Source: an uncultured Paraprevotella sp. (GTDB lineage Bacteria; Bacteroidota; Bacteroidia; Bacteroidales; Bacteroidaceae). Taken from it: a stretch of 51,961 nt of DNA. Under the pieces are notes generated by a model that did not search any database, was not told the origin of the DNA, and worked only from the letters and a program-made list of their open reading frames with translations. Location of the stretch: contig CALUFQ010000019.1 of assembly GCA_944319925.1 (NCBI GenBank), positions 1-51,961 on the forward strand. Direction: 5' to 3'. Made by a program: the position numbers and the translations under genes. Position 1 is the stretch's first letter; every line of letters starts with the position of its first letter. This document shows positions 25,390-34,545 of this stretch, in pieces.

Positions 25390-26172
25390 ATGAAAGTATC
25401 AATTATTACGTCTTGTTTTAACCGGAAGGATACCATCGGGCAGGCGATAGAGAGCGTGTTGGCGCAGGATTACCCGGACATTGAATATATCATCGTGGAT
25501 GGGGCGAGCAGCGACGGGACGATGGAGGTCATTACCCGATATGGGGGCAAGATTGCCCGGGTCATATCCGAACCGGACGGCGGGATGTATGAGGCGGTCA
25601 ACAAGGGAATCCGGGTGGCCACGGGTGATGTCATTGGGTTGCTGCACTCGGATGACTATTTCTATGACCGGCATGTGGTGAGCCGGATGGTGGAAACGTT
25701 GGAACGCGAGGACGCGGACTTGGCTTATGGCGATGGTTTGTATGTGAACAAGGACGACACCAGCCAGGTCGTGAGAGATTGGCGGAGCGGGGCTTATAAG
25801 CGTTGGAAAGTGAGGTTCGGGTGGTTGCCGTTGCATCCGACGGTGTATGTCCGCCGCAAGGCGATGGAGAAATGGGGAGGATATGACGAGAGTTATAAAA
25901 TTGCCGCAGACAGCGACTGGCTGTTCCGCTATTTGTACGAATCGGACTTGAAAGTGGCTTACGCGAACCTTTATGTGGTTGTGATGCGGATGGGGGGCTT
26001 GTCCACCTATGGTTCCGCCCTCCGGAAACTGATGTGGCAGGAGGATGTCCGGCTGTATGAGTCGCATGGCATAAACGGGACATGCGCGAAACTGCTGAAG
26101 ATGTGTTGGAAAATCCCGCAGTTTATCCGCCCAAAATTGAATTCCGGGAAGTTTTATGCCAGAAAAGATTGA
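25390..26172 (+). CDS. glycosyltransferase family 2 (WcaA/PGL-like)
   Basis: The 260-residue protein begins MKVSIITSCFNRKDTIGQAI and has YPDIEYIIVDGASSDGTMEV, SEPDGGMYEAVNKGI and LHSDDYFYD as the DXD equivalent, then DSDWLFRYL. This is a compact GT2 fold common at the end of Bacteroides capsule operons. It overlaps the terminal nucleotidyltransferase gene by 17 bases. Confidence 0.9.
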   Translation: MKVSIITSCFNRKDTIGQAIESVLAQDYPDIEYIIVDGASSDGTMEVITRYGGKIARVISEPDGGMYEAVNKGIRVATGDVIGLLHSDDYFYDRHVVSRMVETLEREDADLAYGDGLYVNKDDTSQVVRDWRSGAYKRWKVRFGWLPLHPTVYVRRKAMEKWGGYDESYKIAADSDWLFRYLYESDLKVAYANLYVVVMRMGGLSTYGSALRKLMWQEDVRLYESHGINGTCAKLLKMCWKIPQFIRPKLNSGKFYARKD

Positions 26173-27196
26173 GGACATCTTCTTCTATTTTTTGAGAACC
26201 GGGTTGTGGGGCGGGGACAAGCGCGACGGCGGAAGAGGCATCAACCTGACCGCCGGGCAATGGGACCGCTTGTTCGACTTGGCTTGCAGCCAGGCCGTGC
26301 CCGGGCTATGGGTTTCCGGAGTGGCGCGGACGGCTTGCCGCCCGGAGGAAAGCGTTTGGGGAAAGTGGCTTGCCTACCTTATATATATTAAGCAGGCCAA
26401 CCTGCAAATCGAGAATGCGGCCTCGGCATGGACGAAGAGGCTCCCCGGGGCGGGAGTGGATGCCTTCGTGTTCAAGGGCGTTTCAGTGGCCCGATGGTAT
26501 GAGGAGCCTTTACTCAGGAGTTTCGGCGACGTGGACTTGGTGGTCACCCGCGGATGGGACAAGCTGGAGGCGGCACTGACGGATTGGGGCGTGGCTTGGG
26601 AGCCCGAACACAAGGACATCCGGGTGGACAACCAAGGGATTTTGGTGGAGTTCCATAGGGATATGGAGACACTCTACAATCCCTTCTTGCAGTCCAGGCT
26701 TCGCCGCATGCAGCAGCGTGAGGGATGCGGGAAGGAACTTTACTGGGTTTGCCTGATTCTTCATTTGCGCCGCCATTGCCTGATCTACGGGGTGGGGCTG
26801 AAACAGGTTTGCGACGTGGCTGTGATGTGGGCGCATGCCGGGTTGGACGCGGAAAAGGCGGCATGGATGTTGCGGAAACTTCATGCCGTGCGTTTCAGCC
26901 GTGCCTTGTTTGCTTTCATGGAGCGTCATTTGGGACTGTCGGGCTTTCCGTTGCCGCCGCAATACGGTCGGCGACAAAGGATTTTGGAGCAAATCATCCT
27001 GAAGGAGGCTTATCGCCTGAAACCGGAACGTGAAAAGAAGGAAGGCCGGAAGAGGGCTTATGCCCGTGTTTTCTCCAACATGCTTTTTTGGACAAGGCGC
27101 AGTGCCGCTTTGTGGAACTTGATGCCCGGGGAAGCCTGTTGTTTCCCCGTCTATCTTGCCGTCCGGAGAATCAGGCACATATTTTGGAAAAGTTGA
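26156..27196 (+). CDS. nucleotidyltransferase-fold protein (NTP_transf_5-like)
   Basis: The 346-residue product has FVFKGVSVARWYEEP followed by LRSFGDVDLVV near residue 121, the catalytic G-D-x-D pattern of the pol-beta-like nucleotidyltransferase superfamily. VEFHRDME supplies a further acidic residue, and LILHLRRHCLIYGVGLKQVCDV is the helical C-terminal region of this family. Such proteins commonly travel with HprK-like kinases in exopolysaccharide clusters, and here the kinase is near the start of the same operon. The substrate is unknown. It is the last gene of the locus. Confidence 0.72.
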   Translation: MPEKIEDIFFYFLRTGLWGGDKRDGGRGINLTAGQWDRLFDLACSQAVPGLWVSGVARTACRPEESVWGKWLAYLIYIKQANLQIENAASAWTKRLPGAGVDAFVFKGVSVARWYEEPLLRSFGDVDLVVTRGWDKLEAALTDWGVAWEPEHKDIRVDNQGILVEFHRDMETLYNPFLQSRLRRMQQREGCGKELYWVCLILHLRRHCLIYGVGLKQVCDVAVMWAHAGLDAEKAAWMLRKLHAVRFSRALFAFMERHLGLSGFPLPPQYGRRQRILEQIILKEAYRLKPEREKKEGRKRAYARVFSNMLFWTRRSAALWNLMPGEACCFPVYLAVRRIRHIFWKS

Positions 27197-27281
27197 GAAA
27201 AATAGACGATTTATCAATGGAAACGGACAGATTGGCAATCTTTTTTTGAAAAAAAACGTCAATTTCGCGCCGTTAATTTAT

Positions 27282-29039
27282 ATGAGTATGAGGAAGATTT
27301 TAATCGCAGCCATTGCCTTATGCCCGGGGCTTGTCCATTTGCAGGCCGAGGCATTGGACGGAGACACCATCCGCAGGGATTCGCTGGTTGACGTGTTGGT
27401 GACACCGCAACCCACGGACGATTCCTATCGCGTGGTGACCAACCGCTTTTGGGCGAACTGGTTCGTGTTGGCTGACATCGGCGGGCATTTCTTTTCGGGC
27501 GACTTCTGCAAGATGGGCGATTTCGGAGACCGCCTGTCGCCGGATTTCAAGGTGGGTATCGGTAAATGGTTTACGCCGGGCATCGGTGCCAAGGTGCAGT
27601 TTGGCATGTCTAACTCCAAGAGCTATACGCGCGTACGGACGCATTTCATTGACGGGGAGGCGATGACCGATGCGGACGGAAACACCTATTGGCGGACGAA
27701 GAACAAGTGGTGGGACTTGAACGTGAATGCCATGTTCAACCTGTCGCGTCTGATTTGCGGATACGAAGGGAAGGAGTCGGAGGATTTGAAAAACCAGTTT
27801 ATCGCTTCCGTGGGTATCGGCGCGCTCCACCATCGCGACATCGAGGCGCAACGGAACGAATGGAGCGGGCATTTCGAACTGCAATACAGCCGCTTCTTCA
27901 ATGCCAAGAAGGCGGTGTCGCTGGACTTGAAAGCCTACACCACATTATATCAGACCAACTTCGACGGCATCACGAAAATGGACAACGGGGAGTCGTGGTG
28001 GGATTCCAACACGGGTATCGCCATCGGTATGACCTATTATATTAAGAAACGCCATTGGGATCGTTGCATTCCTTGCCAGACACCAATATACGTCAACAAC
28101 CCTGTCGTGGTCACGAAATGTCCGGAATACAGGAATTTTGTGTTCTACGTGTTCTTCCCGAACAACTATTCGGGACGCGACGACGCGCCTGTGGTGCCAG
28201 GTTCGGAAGTCAACACGATAGACTATCTGGCCGCAGGTATCTTCACCCAAAAGCGGTTTGCTGACGAAGAGGCGGTGGCCTTGCGCTTGGAACGGGGAGG
28301 GGAACTCAAGGCCTTGGCGGTGGAAAATGTCCCCACGGAAAAAGCCGACGAATGCACTTCGCAGGGAATGCCACGAGGTTATGAGATGTCCGTACGCCCG
28401 ATTTCGTTGAGCATGGAGGCCGACAGCCTGGCTGCGTTCGAGGAGCGGTTCGGGTATTATTACGCGCCGATTTACGACGGTGGGAAAACGTGGTATTACC
28501 GCGTGGACGACGACACGAAGACACAGAGCCTGATGTACAGCGACAACTACAAGGAAAGCGAGTCTTACGGGTTGAATGCCCACAGGGGACTTAAGACTGT
28601 GGCCGAGCACGTGCCTTTGGAACAGGTGACGAATATCTTCAGCTTTGCCGACGTGTATGCCGCGATAGAGGGCAACGAGGGCTATATCAGCCAGCATGCC
28701 GACGCAGAAACCGTGGAGCGCATCAAACATATCCTGAACAGCGGCACCATCATCAACGTGAAGGCCGAAGGGTTGGCCACGAGCCAGGACAATTACACTG
28801 GGGAAAACGCCGAGGAGGTCGGCGAACAGAGAAACAAGACGTTGGCCCACTACCGCGCTTATTCCATTATCAAGTGGTTGAAGGAAAGTAAGGCGTTCAA
28901 AGATGTGAGCGAAGGGCATTTCACGCTGAATGCGCTGACCAACCCCATCGGGATTGTCAACGACACGAGCGTCAGGGGGCTGAATGCCAAAATGAACCGT
29001 TGCGTGAAGGTCGAAGTACAGTATATGATAGAGGAATAG
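27282..29039 (+). CDS. exported OmpA-family protein
   Basis: The 585-residue product has a signal peptide (MRKILIAAIALCPG to about residue 22) and an N-terminal region of alternating beta-strands (FVLADIGGHFFSGD, KVGIGKWFTPGIGAKVQFG, FELQYSRFF) likely to form a barrel. A central domain follows, and a C-terminal OmpA-like segment contains NKTLAHYRAYSIIKWL, which fits the peptidoglycan-binding helix N-x2-L-x3-RA. It begins 85 bases after the polysaccharide operon and ends at a strong hairpin, so it may be read from the same transcript or alone. A gap sequence GATTGGCAATC plus T-run (about 27230-27247) could be a weak terminator before it. Confidence 0.75.
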   Translation: MSMRKILIAAIALCPGLVHLQAEALDGDTIRRDSLVDVLVTPQPTDDSYRVVTNRFWANWFVLADIGGHFFSGDFCKMGDFGDRLSPDFKVGIGKWFTPGIGAKVQFGMSNSKSYTRVRTHFIDGEAMTDADGNTYWRTKNKWWDLNVNAMFNLSRLICGYEGKESEDLKNQFIASVGIGALHHRDIEAQRNEWSGHFELQYSRFFNAKKAVSLDLKAYTTLYQTNFDGITKMDNGESWWDSNTGIAIGMTYYIKKRHWDRCIPCQTPIYVNNPVVVTKCPEYRNFVFYVFFPNNYSGRDDAPVVPGSEVNTIDYLAAGIFTQKRFADEEAVALRLERGGELKALAVENVPTEKADECTSQGMPRGYEMSVRPISLSMEADSLAAFEERFGYYYAPIYDGGKTWYYRVDDDTKTQSLMYSDNYKESESYGLNAHRGLKTVAEHVPLEQVTNIFSFADVYAAIEGNEGYISQHADAETVERIKHILNSGTIINVKAEGLATSQDNYTGENAEEVGEQRNKTLAHYRAYSIIKWLKESKAFKDVSEGHFTLNALTNPIGIVNDTSVRGLNAKMNRCVKVEVQYMIEE

Positions 29040-29065
29040 TTTTTTTGAAATTAATAAGAAATGCG

Positions 29066-29099
29066 AATCCCGGCAGGTCTTTGAGGGCTTGCCGGGATT
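29066..29099 (+). terminator. hairpin terminator after the OmpA-like gene
   Basis: AATCCCGGCA and TGCCGGGATT form a perfect 10-bp stem around a 14-base loop, followed by a short T-rich tract (gcatgttttta). It lies 27 bases after the stop codon. A weaker run of T on the other side makes action on the minus strand less likely. Confidence 0.8.
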
Positions 29100-29176
29100 G
29101 CATGTTTTTATCCGGGGGGATATGGAGGGAAAATCCTTATACTCCTTGGCGTGGGATTACTCTAACTTCCACGTGG

Positions 29177-29231
29177 CGAGAATGGCGCGGACGTAGCTGC
29201 GTGGCTGTCCGGGGGCTATGTGCCATTCTCG
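29177..29231. repeat. 55-base inverted repeat between convergent genes
   Basis: CGAGAATGGC (29177-29186) is perfectly inverted at 29222-29231, with a further GGAC/GTCC pairing inside. It lies downstream of both the OmpA-like gene and the trp operon. No T-run adjoins it. It might help end trp transcription or be a REP-like element. A second palindrome, TGTCATTTTGACA, is at 29244-29256. Confidence 0.55.
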
Positions 29232-29276
29232 CGGGGGATAGATTGTCATTTTGACATGCTGTCATTTCCTGTAAGG

Positions 29277-30050
29277 TCACCGGCCAAGTTCTTCCATCAG
29301 CCGGTTCAGTGCTGGGCTGGCTGCACCGCACTGGTCGAGCAGGCTGACGAACCGGCTGCCGATGATGGCACCGGCGGCGTTCCGTTGCGCGGTTTCCAAT
29401 GTTTGGCGGTTACTGATGCCGAAGCCGATCATGCGCGGATGGGTCAGTCCCATACTGTTTACGCGGTTGAAGTAGGCCTGTTTTTCTGCATCGAACGTTT
29501 TTTGCGCTCCGGTGGTGGCAGCGGACGACACCATGTAGATGAAGCCGTCGGTGTGCCGGTCGATGATGCGGATGCGTTCCTCGCTGGTTTCGGGGGTGAT
29601 GAGCATGATAATGCGCAGGTCGTAGCGGTCGGCCACGGGCTTGTAGGTTTCCATGTAGTCGCGGAAAGGCAGGTCGGGGATGATGACCCCGTCAATGCCG
29701 CATTCGGCACAGCTTTGGCAGAACGCTTCGAAGCCGTAATGGAAAATGGGATTCAGATAGCCCATCAGAAGCAGGGGGATTTCCACGTCGTGGCGGATAT
29801 TTCTCAATTGGTCGAACAGGCGGCGCAGAGTCATGCCGCCGTGTAATGCCTTGGTGGCGGCATCCTGGATGACGGGGCCGTCGGCCATCGGGTCGCTGAA
29901 GGGAATGCCGATTTCCACCATGTCGATGCCTCGCGCGGCCAGGGTGCGGACGATGTCGGCCGTGCTGTCCGGTGTCGGGTGTCCGGCGCAGAAGTACAGA
30001 GAAAGGATTTGTTGCGGTTTGTCGTTGAATAGTTTGTTAATTCTGTTCAT
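29277..30050 (-). CDS. trpA: tryptophan synthase alpha subunit
   Basis: The 257-residue TIM-barrel protein cleaves indole-3-glycerol phosphate to indole and passes it to TrpB. The active-site acid segments are visible as VEIGIPFSDPMADGPVIQ (Glu and Asp), with GVIIPDLPF and FIYMVSSAATTG, and the phosphate loop GFGISN then GAIIGSRFV. It is the last gene of trpBEGDCFA. The gap to trpF is 18 bases. Confidence 0.96.
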   Translation of the reverse strand: MNRINKLFNDKPQQILSLYFCAGHPTPDSTADIVRTLAARGIDMVEIGIPFSDPMADGPVIQDAATKALHGGMTLRRLFDQLRNIRHDVEIPLLLMGYLNPIFHYGFEAFCQSCAECGIDGVIIPDLPFRDYMETYKPVADRYDLRIIMLITPETSEERIRIIDRHTDGFIYMVSSAATTGAQKTFDAEKQAYFNRVNSMGLTHPRMIGFGISNRQTLETAQRNAAGAIIGSRFVSLLDQCGAASPALNRLMEELGR

Positions 30051-30068
30051 GATGTTCTATTTTTAAGT

Positions 30069-30716
30069 TTATGCATTTTTTTGTTCTCTCAAAGCTTTTA
30101 AGAAGGCGGAGAGCTTTTCCGTGTCTTTCCGGGCGGGGGAGGTTTCGAACTGCGAATTCAAGTCCACGCCGGCCCAATACGGATGGGAAAATTCCTTAAG
30201 GGGCGGCAGGCTGTCTGGGCCGATGCCTCCGCTGAGCAGGAAAGGCGTGTTTCCTTGGTATCCGCTGAGCATATTCCAGTCGAATGTCTGCCCGCTGCCT
30301 CCGACAGTGGGCGTTTGTGTGTCGAACAGGAAAAAGTCGCATGCCTCTTCGTAGGCAGCCGTGTCGGGGAAAGGTTTTCCTGTGGCGATGCCGAACGCCT
30401 TGATGATTTCCACGGGATGGCCTTTGAGGTTGGACAAATCCTTGACGGCACGGCAGAAATCCGGCGTTTCCTGTCCGTGGAGTTGCACAAGGTCGAGTTC
30501 CAGTTCCTTGATGCGTGTGTCCACATATTCTACTGAAGGATTGACAAACACGCCTACACGGCGGCACTTCACGGGCAGGTAGTCCGGTACTCCGGACACA
30601 TGCCGCCGCGAGCCTTCCCAGCAGATGAAGCCCATCCAGTCCGGCGCGAGGGCTTCCACCCGGCGGATGTTCTCTCCGTCGCGCATGCCGCAGACCTTGA
30701 CGATGAGCCGTTTCAT
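30069..30716 (-). CDS. trpF: phosphoribosylanthranilate isomerase
   Basis: The 215-residue product has the family start LIVKVCGMRDGENI (catalytic Cys in KVCGM), LVQLHGQETPDF, FLFDTQTPTVGGSGQTFDW (catalytic Asp) and LLSGGIGPDSL. It converts phosphoribosylanthranilate to the ribulose form. The start at 30716 gives a 4-base ATGA overlap with trpC; an upstream in-frame extension exists but lies inside trpC. Confidence 0.96.
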   Translation of the reverse strand: MKRLIVKVCGMRDGENIRRVEALAPDWMGFICWEGSRRHVSGVPDYLPVKCRRVGVFVNPSVEYVDTRIKELELDLVQLHGQETPDFCRAVKDLSNLKGHPVEIIKAFGIATGKPFPDTAAYEEACDFFLFDTQTPTVGGSGQTFDWNMLSGYQGNTPFLLSGGIGPDSLPPLKEFSHPYWAGVDLNSQFETSPARKDTEKLSAFLKALREQKNA

Positions 30717-31495
30717 CGTTCCACCTCCCGGATGAAGCTGCGGAGGGCGGCGGCCGGGTCGGGCTGCCGCATGAACGTCTCGCCGATGAGGAATCCCCGG
30801 AACCCGGCCTCGCGCAGGGCGCGGACGGTGGTCGGGGAAGAGATGCCGCTCTCCGATACCAGGAGCTGGTCGCGGGGCAGGAGGGAGGCGATGCGGAAGG
30901 AATTTTCCACGTCGGTGTGGAACGTGCCCAGGTGGCGGTTGTTCACGCCCAGCATGTCCGGGCGCAGAGCGGCGTAGGGCAGTTCGTTCTCGCTGTGGAT
31001 TTCCAGCAACACTTCCAATCCCAATTCGTGGGCCTGGCGCATCAGCAGCCCGCACTCGTCCAGGGTCAGCGCGGCGGCGATCAGCAGCACGGCGTCGGCT
31101 CCGGCTATCCTTGCCTCATGGAGCTGGTATTCGTCGATGATGAAGTCCTTGCGCAGGATGGGGCAGTGCGTCATGGGACGCGCCTGGCTGATGAATCCCA
31201 GCCGTCCGCCGAAGTATGGCTCGTCGGTCAGGATGGAGAGGGCGGCGGCTCCGGCCTGCCCGTAGGCGGCAGGGATGACGGCGGCCTGTCCGTTGGGACG
31301 GATCCAGCCTTTGGAGGGCGACTTGCGCTTGAATTCCGCGATGATGCCCGACGGAGACTGCTGCAAGGCTTCCCGCATGGAGCGGCATGCCGTGGTGTGG
31401 CGGACTTCTTTCAGGGCGCGGAGCGGTGTCCGCCGCTTGGCCTGTTCCACTTCTGCACGCTTGCGAATCAGGATTTCTTCCAAAATGTCTTTCAT
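30713..31495 (-). CDS. trpC: indole-3-glycerol phosphate synthase
   Basis: The 260-residue TIM barrel has the signature IIAEFKRKSPSKGWI (E-x-K-x2-SPS-x-G), SILTDEPYFGG, ILRKDFIIDEYQ and LGVNNRHLGTF, with VSESGIS near the end. It closes the indole ring from the TrpF product. It is a single-function protein, not fused to TrpF. It is separated from trpD by 6 bases. Confidence 0.97.
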   Translation of the reverse strand: MKDILEEILIRKRAEVEQAKRRTPLRALKEVRHTTACRSMREALQQSPSGIIAEFKRKSPSKGWIRPNGQAAVIPAAYGQAGAAALSILTDEPYFGGRLGFISQARPMTHCPILRKDFIIDEYQLHEARIAGADAVLLIAAALTLDECGLLMRQAHELGLEVLLEIHSENELPYAALRPDMLGVNNRHLGTFHTDVENSFRIASLLPRDQLLVSESGISSPTTVRALREAGFRGFLIGETFMRQPDPAAALRSFIREVER

Positions 31496-31501
31496 CTTTT
31501 T

Positions 31502-32497
31502 TCAGTTGTTGAGTTCCACGTATTTCTTCAGGCAGGCGAGGGCGCGTCCGCCCTCCAGCGATTCGCGGGCGATGGAGAGGCATTCCGCGATGTCCTTGTC
31601 CCGCTCAATGACCTTGATGGCGAAGGCGGCGTTGGCCAGCACCACGTTTTTACGGCTCTCCGTGCTGCGGTTCTCCAGCACACTGTCGAAGATGCCTGCG
31701 GCTTCTTCCACCGTCGTGCCGCCAAAAAGTTCTTCGGGGCGGGCGGCGGGCAGTCCAAGGTCTTCGGGGCGGAAAATCTTTTCCATCGTGTTGGTTTTTA
31801 CCTTGAAGTCGCCCGTGAGCGAGATTTCGTCGTAGCCGTCGATGCTGTTCACGATGCCGTATCCGACACCCAACTTCTCATACACGCTGCTGTAGAGCCG
31901 CATCTGGTTCAGGTTGGCCACGCCCAGCAGTTGGTAGGCCGGGCGGCAGGGGTTGACCAGCGGCCCGAGGAGGTTGAAGCATGTGGGAATCTGGAGCATC
32001 TTGCGCACCGGTGCCACGGCTTTCATGCCGCAGGCGAAGAGCGGGGCATGTAGATAGGCGAAGTTGCATTCCTCCAGGTTGCGGCGCAGCTGGCCGGCAT
32101 CGGACGTGAACCGTACGCCGTGTTGCTCCATGACATTGCTTGCGCCGGACGTGGAAGTGGCGGCATAGTTGCCGTGCTTGGCCACTTTGTAGCCCGCCCC
32201 CGCCACCACGAGGCAGGCGCAGGTGGAGATGTTGAACGTGTTCTTGTGGTCGCCTCCCGTGCCCACGATGTCCATGACACGATAAGGACTGAAGTCCACG
32301 GGATTTCCGGTTTCGATAAGCCCGTCGCGCAGGCCGAGCAGTTCATTGACCTTGATGCCCCGCATGATGAGTCCCGTGAGGAGGGCACTGACTTGCACGT
32401 CGTTGTATTGTCCGTCCACGACTCCGTGGATGAACTGGCGGGTCTGTTCGCGGGTCAGCACCTCGCCGTTGGTGATTTGTGTGAGAATCTGTTTCAT
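31502..32497 (-). CDS. trpD: anthranilate phosphoribosyltransferase
   Basis: The 331-residue protein transfers phosphoribose from PRPP to anthranilate. Landmarks are the N-terminal helix TREQTRQFIHGVVDG, IVGTGGDHKNTFNIST (PRPP loop), KHGNYAATSTSGASNVME and FNLLGPLVNP. The start at 32497 gives a 4-base overlap with trpG, which implies coupled translation. Length is normal. Confidence 0.97.
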   Translation of the reverse strand: MKQILTQITNGEVLTREQTRQFIHGVVDGQYNDVQVSALLTGLIMRGIKVNELLGLRDGLIETGNPVDFSPYRVMDIVGTGGDHKNTFNISTCACLVVAGAGYKVAKHGNYAATSTSGASNVMEQHGVRFTSDAGQLRRNLEECNFAYLHAPLFACGMKAVAPVRKMLQIPTCFNLLGPLVNPCRPAYQLLGVANLNQMRLYSSVYEKLGVGYGIVNSIDGYDEISLTGDFKVKTNTMEKIFRPEDLGLPAARPEELFGGTTVEEAAGIFDSVLENRSTESRKNVVLANAAFAIKVIERDKDIAECLSIARESLEGGRALACLKKYVELNN

Positions 32498-33102
32498 ACG
32501 TTGGTTTGTGGATAGGTTGGGGTGGTTGGTTGGGGCGGTGTGTGGTGCAGGAAGTTCTCCACGATGGCGCGTCCGTCGGGGGTGAGCACGGATTCCGGAT
32601 GGAACTGGATGCCATGGATGTCGTAGTCGCGGTGGCGCAGGGCCATGACGTGGCCTTCCTCGCTGGTCGCCGTGACTTGCAGGCAATTGGGGAATCCTTC
32701 GAGGCTGACCACCCAGGAGTGGTAACGCCCCATGGGAAACCGTCGGGGCAGGCCGTGGAACAGATAGTCTTCCTCCGTCAGGAGGCAAGGAGTCTGCACC
32801 CCGTGGAACACTTCGGAGAGGTTCGTGAGCCGTGCGCCGAACACTTGGCCGATGGCCTGGTGGCCGAGGCATACGCCGAGCATGGGTTTGCGTCCGGCAT
32901 AGGTGCGGATAACGTCCAGCAACAGGCCGGCTTCTTCGGGGATGCCGGGGCCGGGGCTCAGGATGATTTTGTCATAGTCCGCAAGGTCTTCCAGCCGGAA
33001 GGCATCGTTGCGGACGACGGTGGCTTCCGCTCCCGCTTCACGCACCAGATGGTAGAGGTTGTAGGTGAAGGAGTCGTAGTTGTCGATGATGACGGTTTTC
33101 AT
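32494..33102 (-). CDS. trpG: anthranilate synthase glutaminase component
   Basis: The 202-residue class I glutamine amidotransferase has IIDNYDSFTYNL at its start, ILSPGPGIPEEAG, the nucleophile loop GVCLGHQAIGQVFGA, and the His-Glu pair in GIQFHPESVLT. It releases ammonia for TrpE. It starts 29 bases after the trpE stop. Confidence 0.97.
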   Translation of the reverse strand: MKTVIIDNYDSFTYNLYHLVREAGAEATVVRNDAFRLEDLADYDKIILSPGPGIPEEAGLLLDVIRTYAGRKPMLGVCLGHQAIGQVFGARLTNLSEVFHGVQTPCLLTEEDYLFHGLPRRFPMGRYHSWVVSLEGFPNCLQVTATSEEGHVMALRHRDYDIHGIQFHPESVLTPDGRAIVENFLHHTPPQPTTPTYPQTNV

Positions 33103-33131
33103 TGTGCTATATATAAAAGGTGTGAGCGGGA

Positions 33132-34532
33132 CTACATGTTTTCTGCCATGCGGATGGCATGCCGCAAAGCCCCCAGTTTGTTGTTGACTTCCTGTAATTC
33201 ATACTCTTCGTTGCTCTTGGCCACGATGCCTCCGCCCGCCTGGAACCACAGTTCGTTGTTGCGGCTGACGAAGGTGCGTATGGTGATGGCCTGGTTCAGT
33301 GAGCCATCCAGTCCGATGAAGCCGATGCAGCCGCCGTATGCCCCCCGGTTGTGCGGTTCCAGCTCGCTAATGAGCTGCATGGCCCGCACTTTCGGCGCAC
33401 CGGAAAGGGTGCCGGCGGGGAAGGTGTCGATGAACGCCTTGATGGGGTCGGCCTGTTCGTCGAGCGTCCCGCTCACGCGGCTCACGAGGTGGATGACGTG
33501 GCTGTAGTACTGCATGTCCTTGTAGAACTCCACCCGCACGTTGTGGCAGTTGCGGCTCAGGTCGTTGCGCGCCAGGTCCACCAGCATGACGTGTTCGGCG
33601 TTTTCCTTCGGGTCGTTTTTCAGGAACAGGGCGTTCTTCTCGTCCTCGTCCGCCCGTCCCGTGCGCCGTGTGGTGCCCGCGATGGGGTCGATGTAGGCCC
33701 GCCGCCCCTCGATGCGGCAATGCGTCTCGGGCGAAGAGCCGAAGATGCGGAATCCGCCGAAGTCGAAATAGAAAAGGTAAGGGCTGGGGTTGATACTGCG
33801 CAGGGCGCGGTAGAGCTTGAAGTCATCGCCTTCGTAGCGTTGGATGAAACGCCGGCTCAGCACGATTTGGAACACGTCGCCGCGCAGGCAGTGGGCGATG
33901 CCTTGGCGGATGTTGGCTTTGTGCTCTTCGTCGGTCAAGGTGCTGGTGGTTTCGCCCACGGGGTGGAAGTCGTAGGTGGCGAAGTTATGGTTGCGGATGA
34001 CCCGCTCCAACTCGTTGAGCGTGTCCGGCTCGTCGCCTTCGGTGAGTTCCACCAGCGTCAGAGTGTTGTTGAAATGGTCGAAAACGATGACATACTTGTA
34101 GAGGATGTAGAGCATGTCGGGGGCGTCGTTTTGTTCCTGCGTGGCATCCTTGATGGCGATATGCTCGAAGTAGCGCACGGCATTGAACGAGGTGTAGCCG
34201 TAAAGTCCGCAAAACTCTTTTTTGTCGCCCGTCACGGCGAAACGCGACAGGAAATCGCGGAAGGCATGTTCCGTGCGGTAATGGTCGTTGATGTCGCGCG
34301 TGTCGCGTGTGCCGTCAGGGTATCGTGCCGTGACGGTGCCGTGTCCCACGGCGATGCTGGCCATCGGGTTCAGGGCGATGAAGGAGCGGCTGTTGTCGTG
34401 GCTGTGGTAGTCCGAGCTTTCCATCAACGCGCTTTGGGGATAGAGGTCGCGCACTTTCAGGTAGGTGCTGACCGGGGTGTAGAGGTCGCCGAGAATCTGG
34501 CGTACGGCGGTGGTGTAACGGAATGTGTCCAT
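33132..34532 (-). CDS. trpE: anthranilate synthase component I
   Basis: The 466-residue chorismate-using enzyme carries the feedback (Trp-binding) motif as LMESSDYHS near residue 35. It also has LSRRFIQRYEGDDF, FGSSPETHCRIEGRRAYIDPIAG (read as two motifs, SSPETHCR and DPIAGTTRRTG), VDLARNDLSR and PAGTLSGAPKVRAM. The start at 34532 (MDTFRYTT) is chosen because it follows trpB by 13 bases; an upstream in-frame ATG at 34589 would overlap trpB. Confidence 0.96.
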   Translation of the reverse strand: MDTFRYTTAVRQILGDLYTPVSTYLKVRDLYPQSALMESSDYHSHDNSRSFIALNPMASIAVGHGTVTARYPDGTRDTRDINDHYRTEHAFRDFLSRFAVTGDKKEFCGLYGYTSFNAVRYFEHIAIKDATQEQNDAPDMLYILYKYVIVFDHFNNTLTLVELTEGDEPDTLNELERVIRNHNFATYDFHPVGETTSTLTDEEHKANIRQGIAHCLRGDVFQIVLSRRFIQRYEGDDFKLYRALRSINPSPYLFYFDFGGFRIFGSSPETHCRIEGRRAYIDPIAGTTRRTGRADEDEKNALFLKNDPKENAEHVMLVDLARNDLSRNCHNVRVEFYKDMQYYSHVIHLVSRVSGTLDEQADPIKAFIDTFPAGTLSGAPKVRAMQLISELEPHNRGAYGGCIGFIGLDGSLNQAITIRTFVSRNNELWFQAGGGIVAKSNEEYELQEVNNKLGALRHAIRMAENM

Positions 34533-34545
34533 GTCGTTTTGTTTT

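Noticed and set aside
30917-32053. 378-codon plus-strand frame opposite trpC and trpD
   Set aside because: It is an antisense shadow; both genes on the other strand carry all catalytic motifs.
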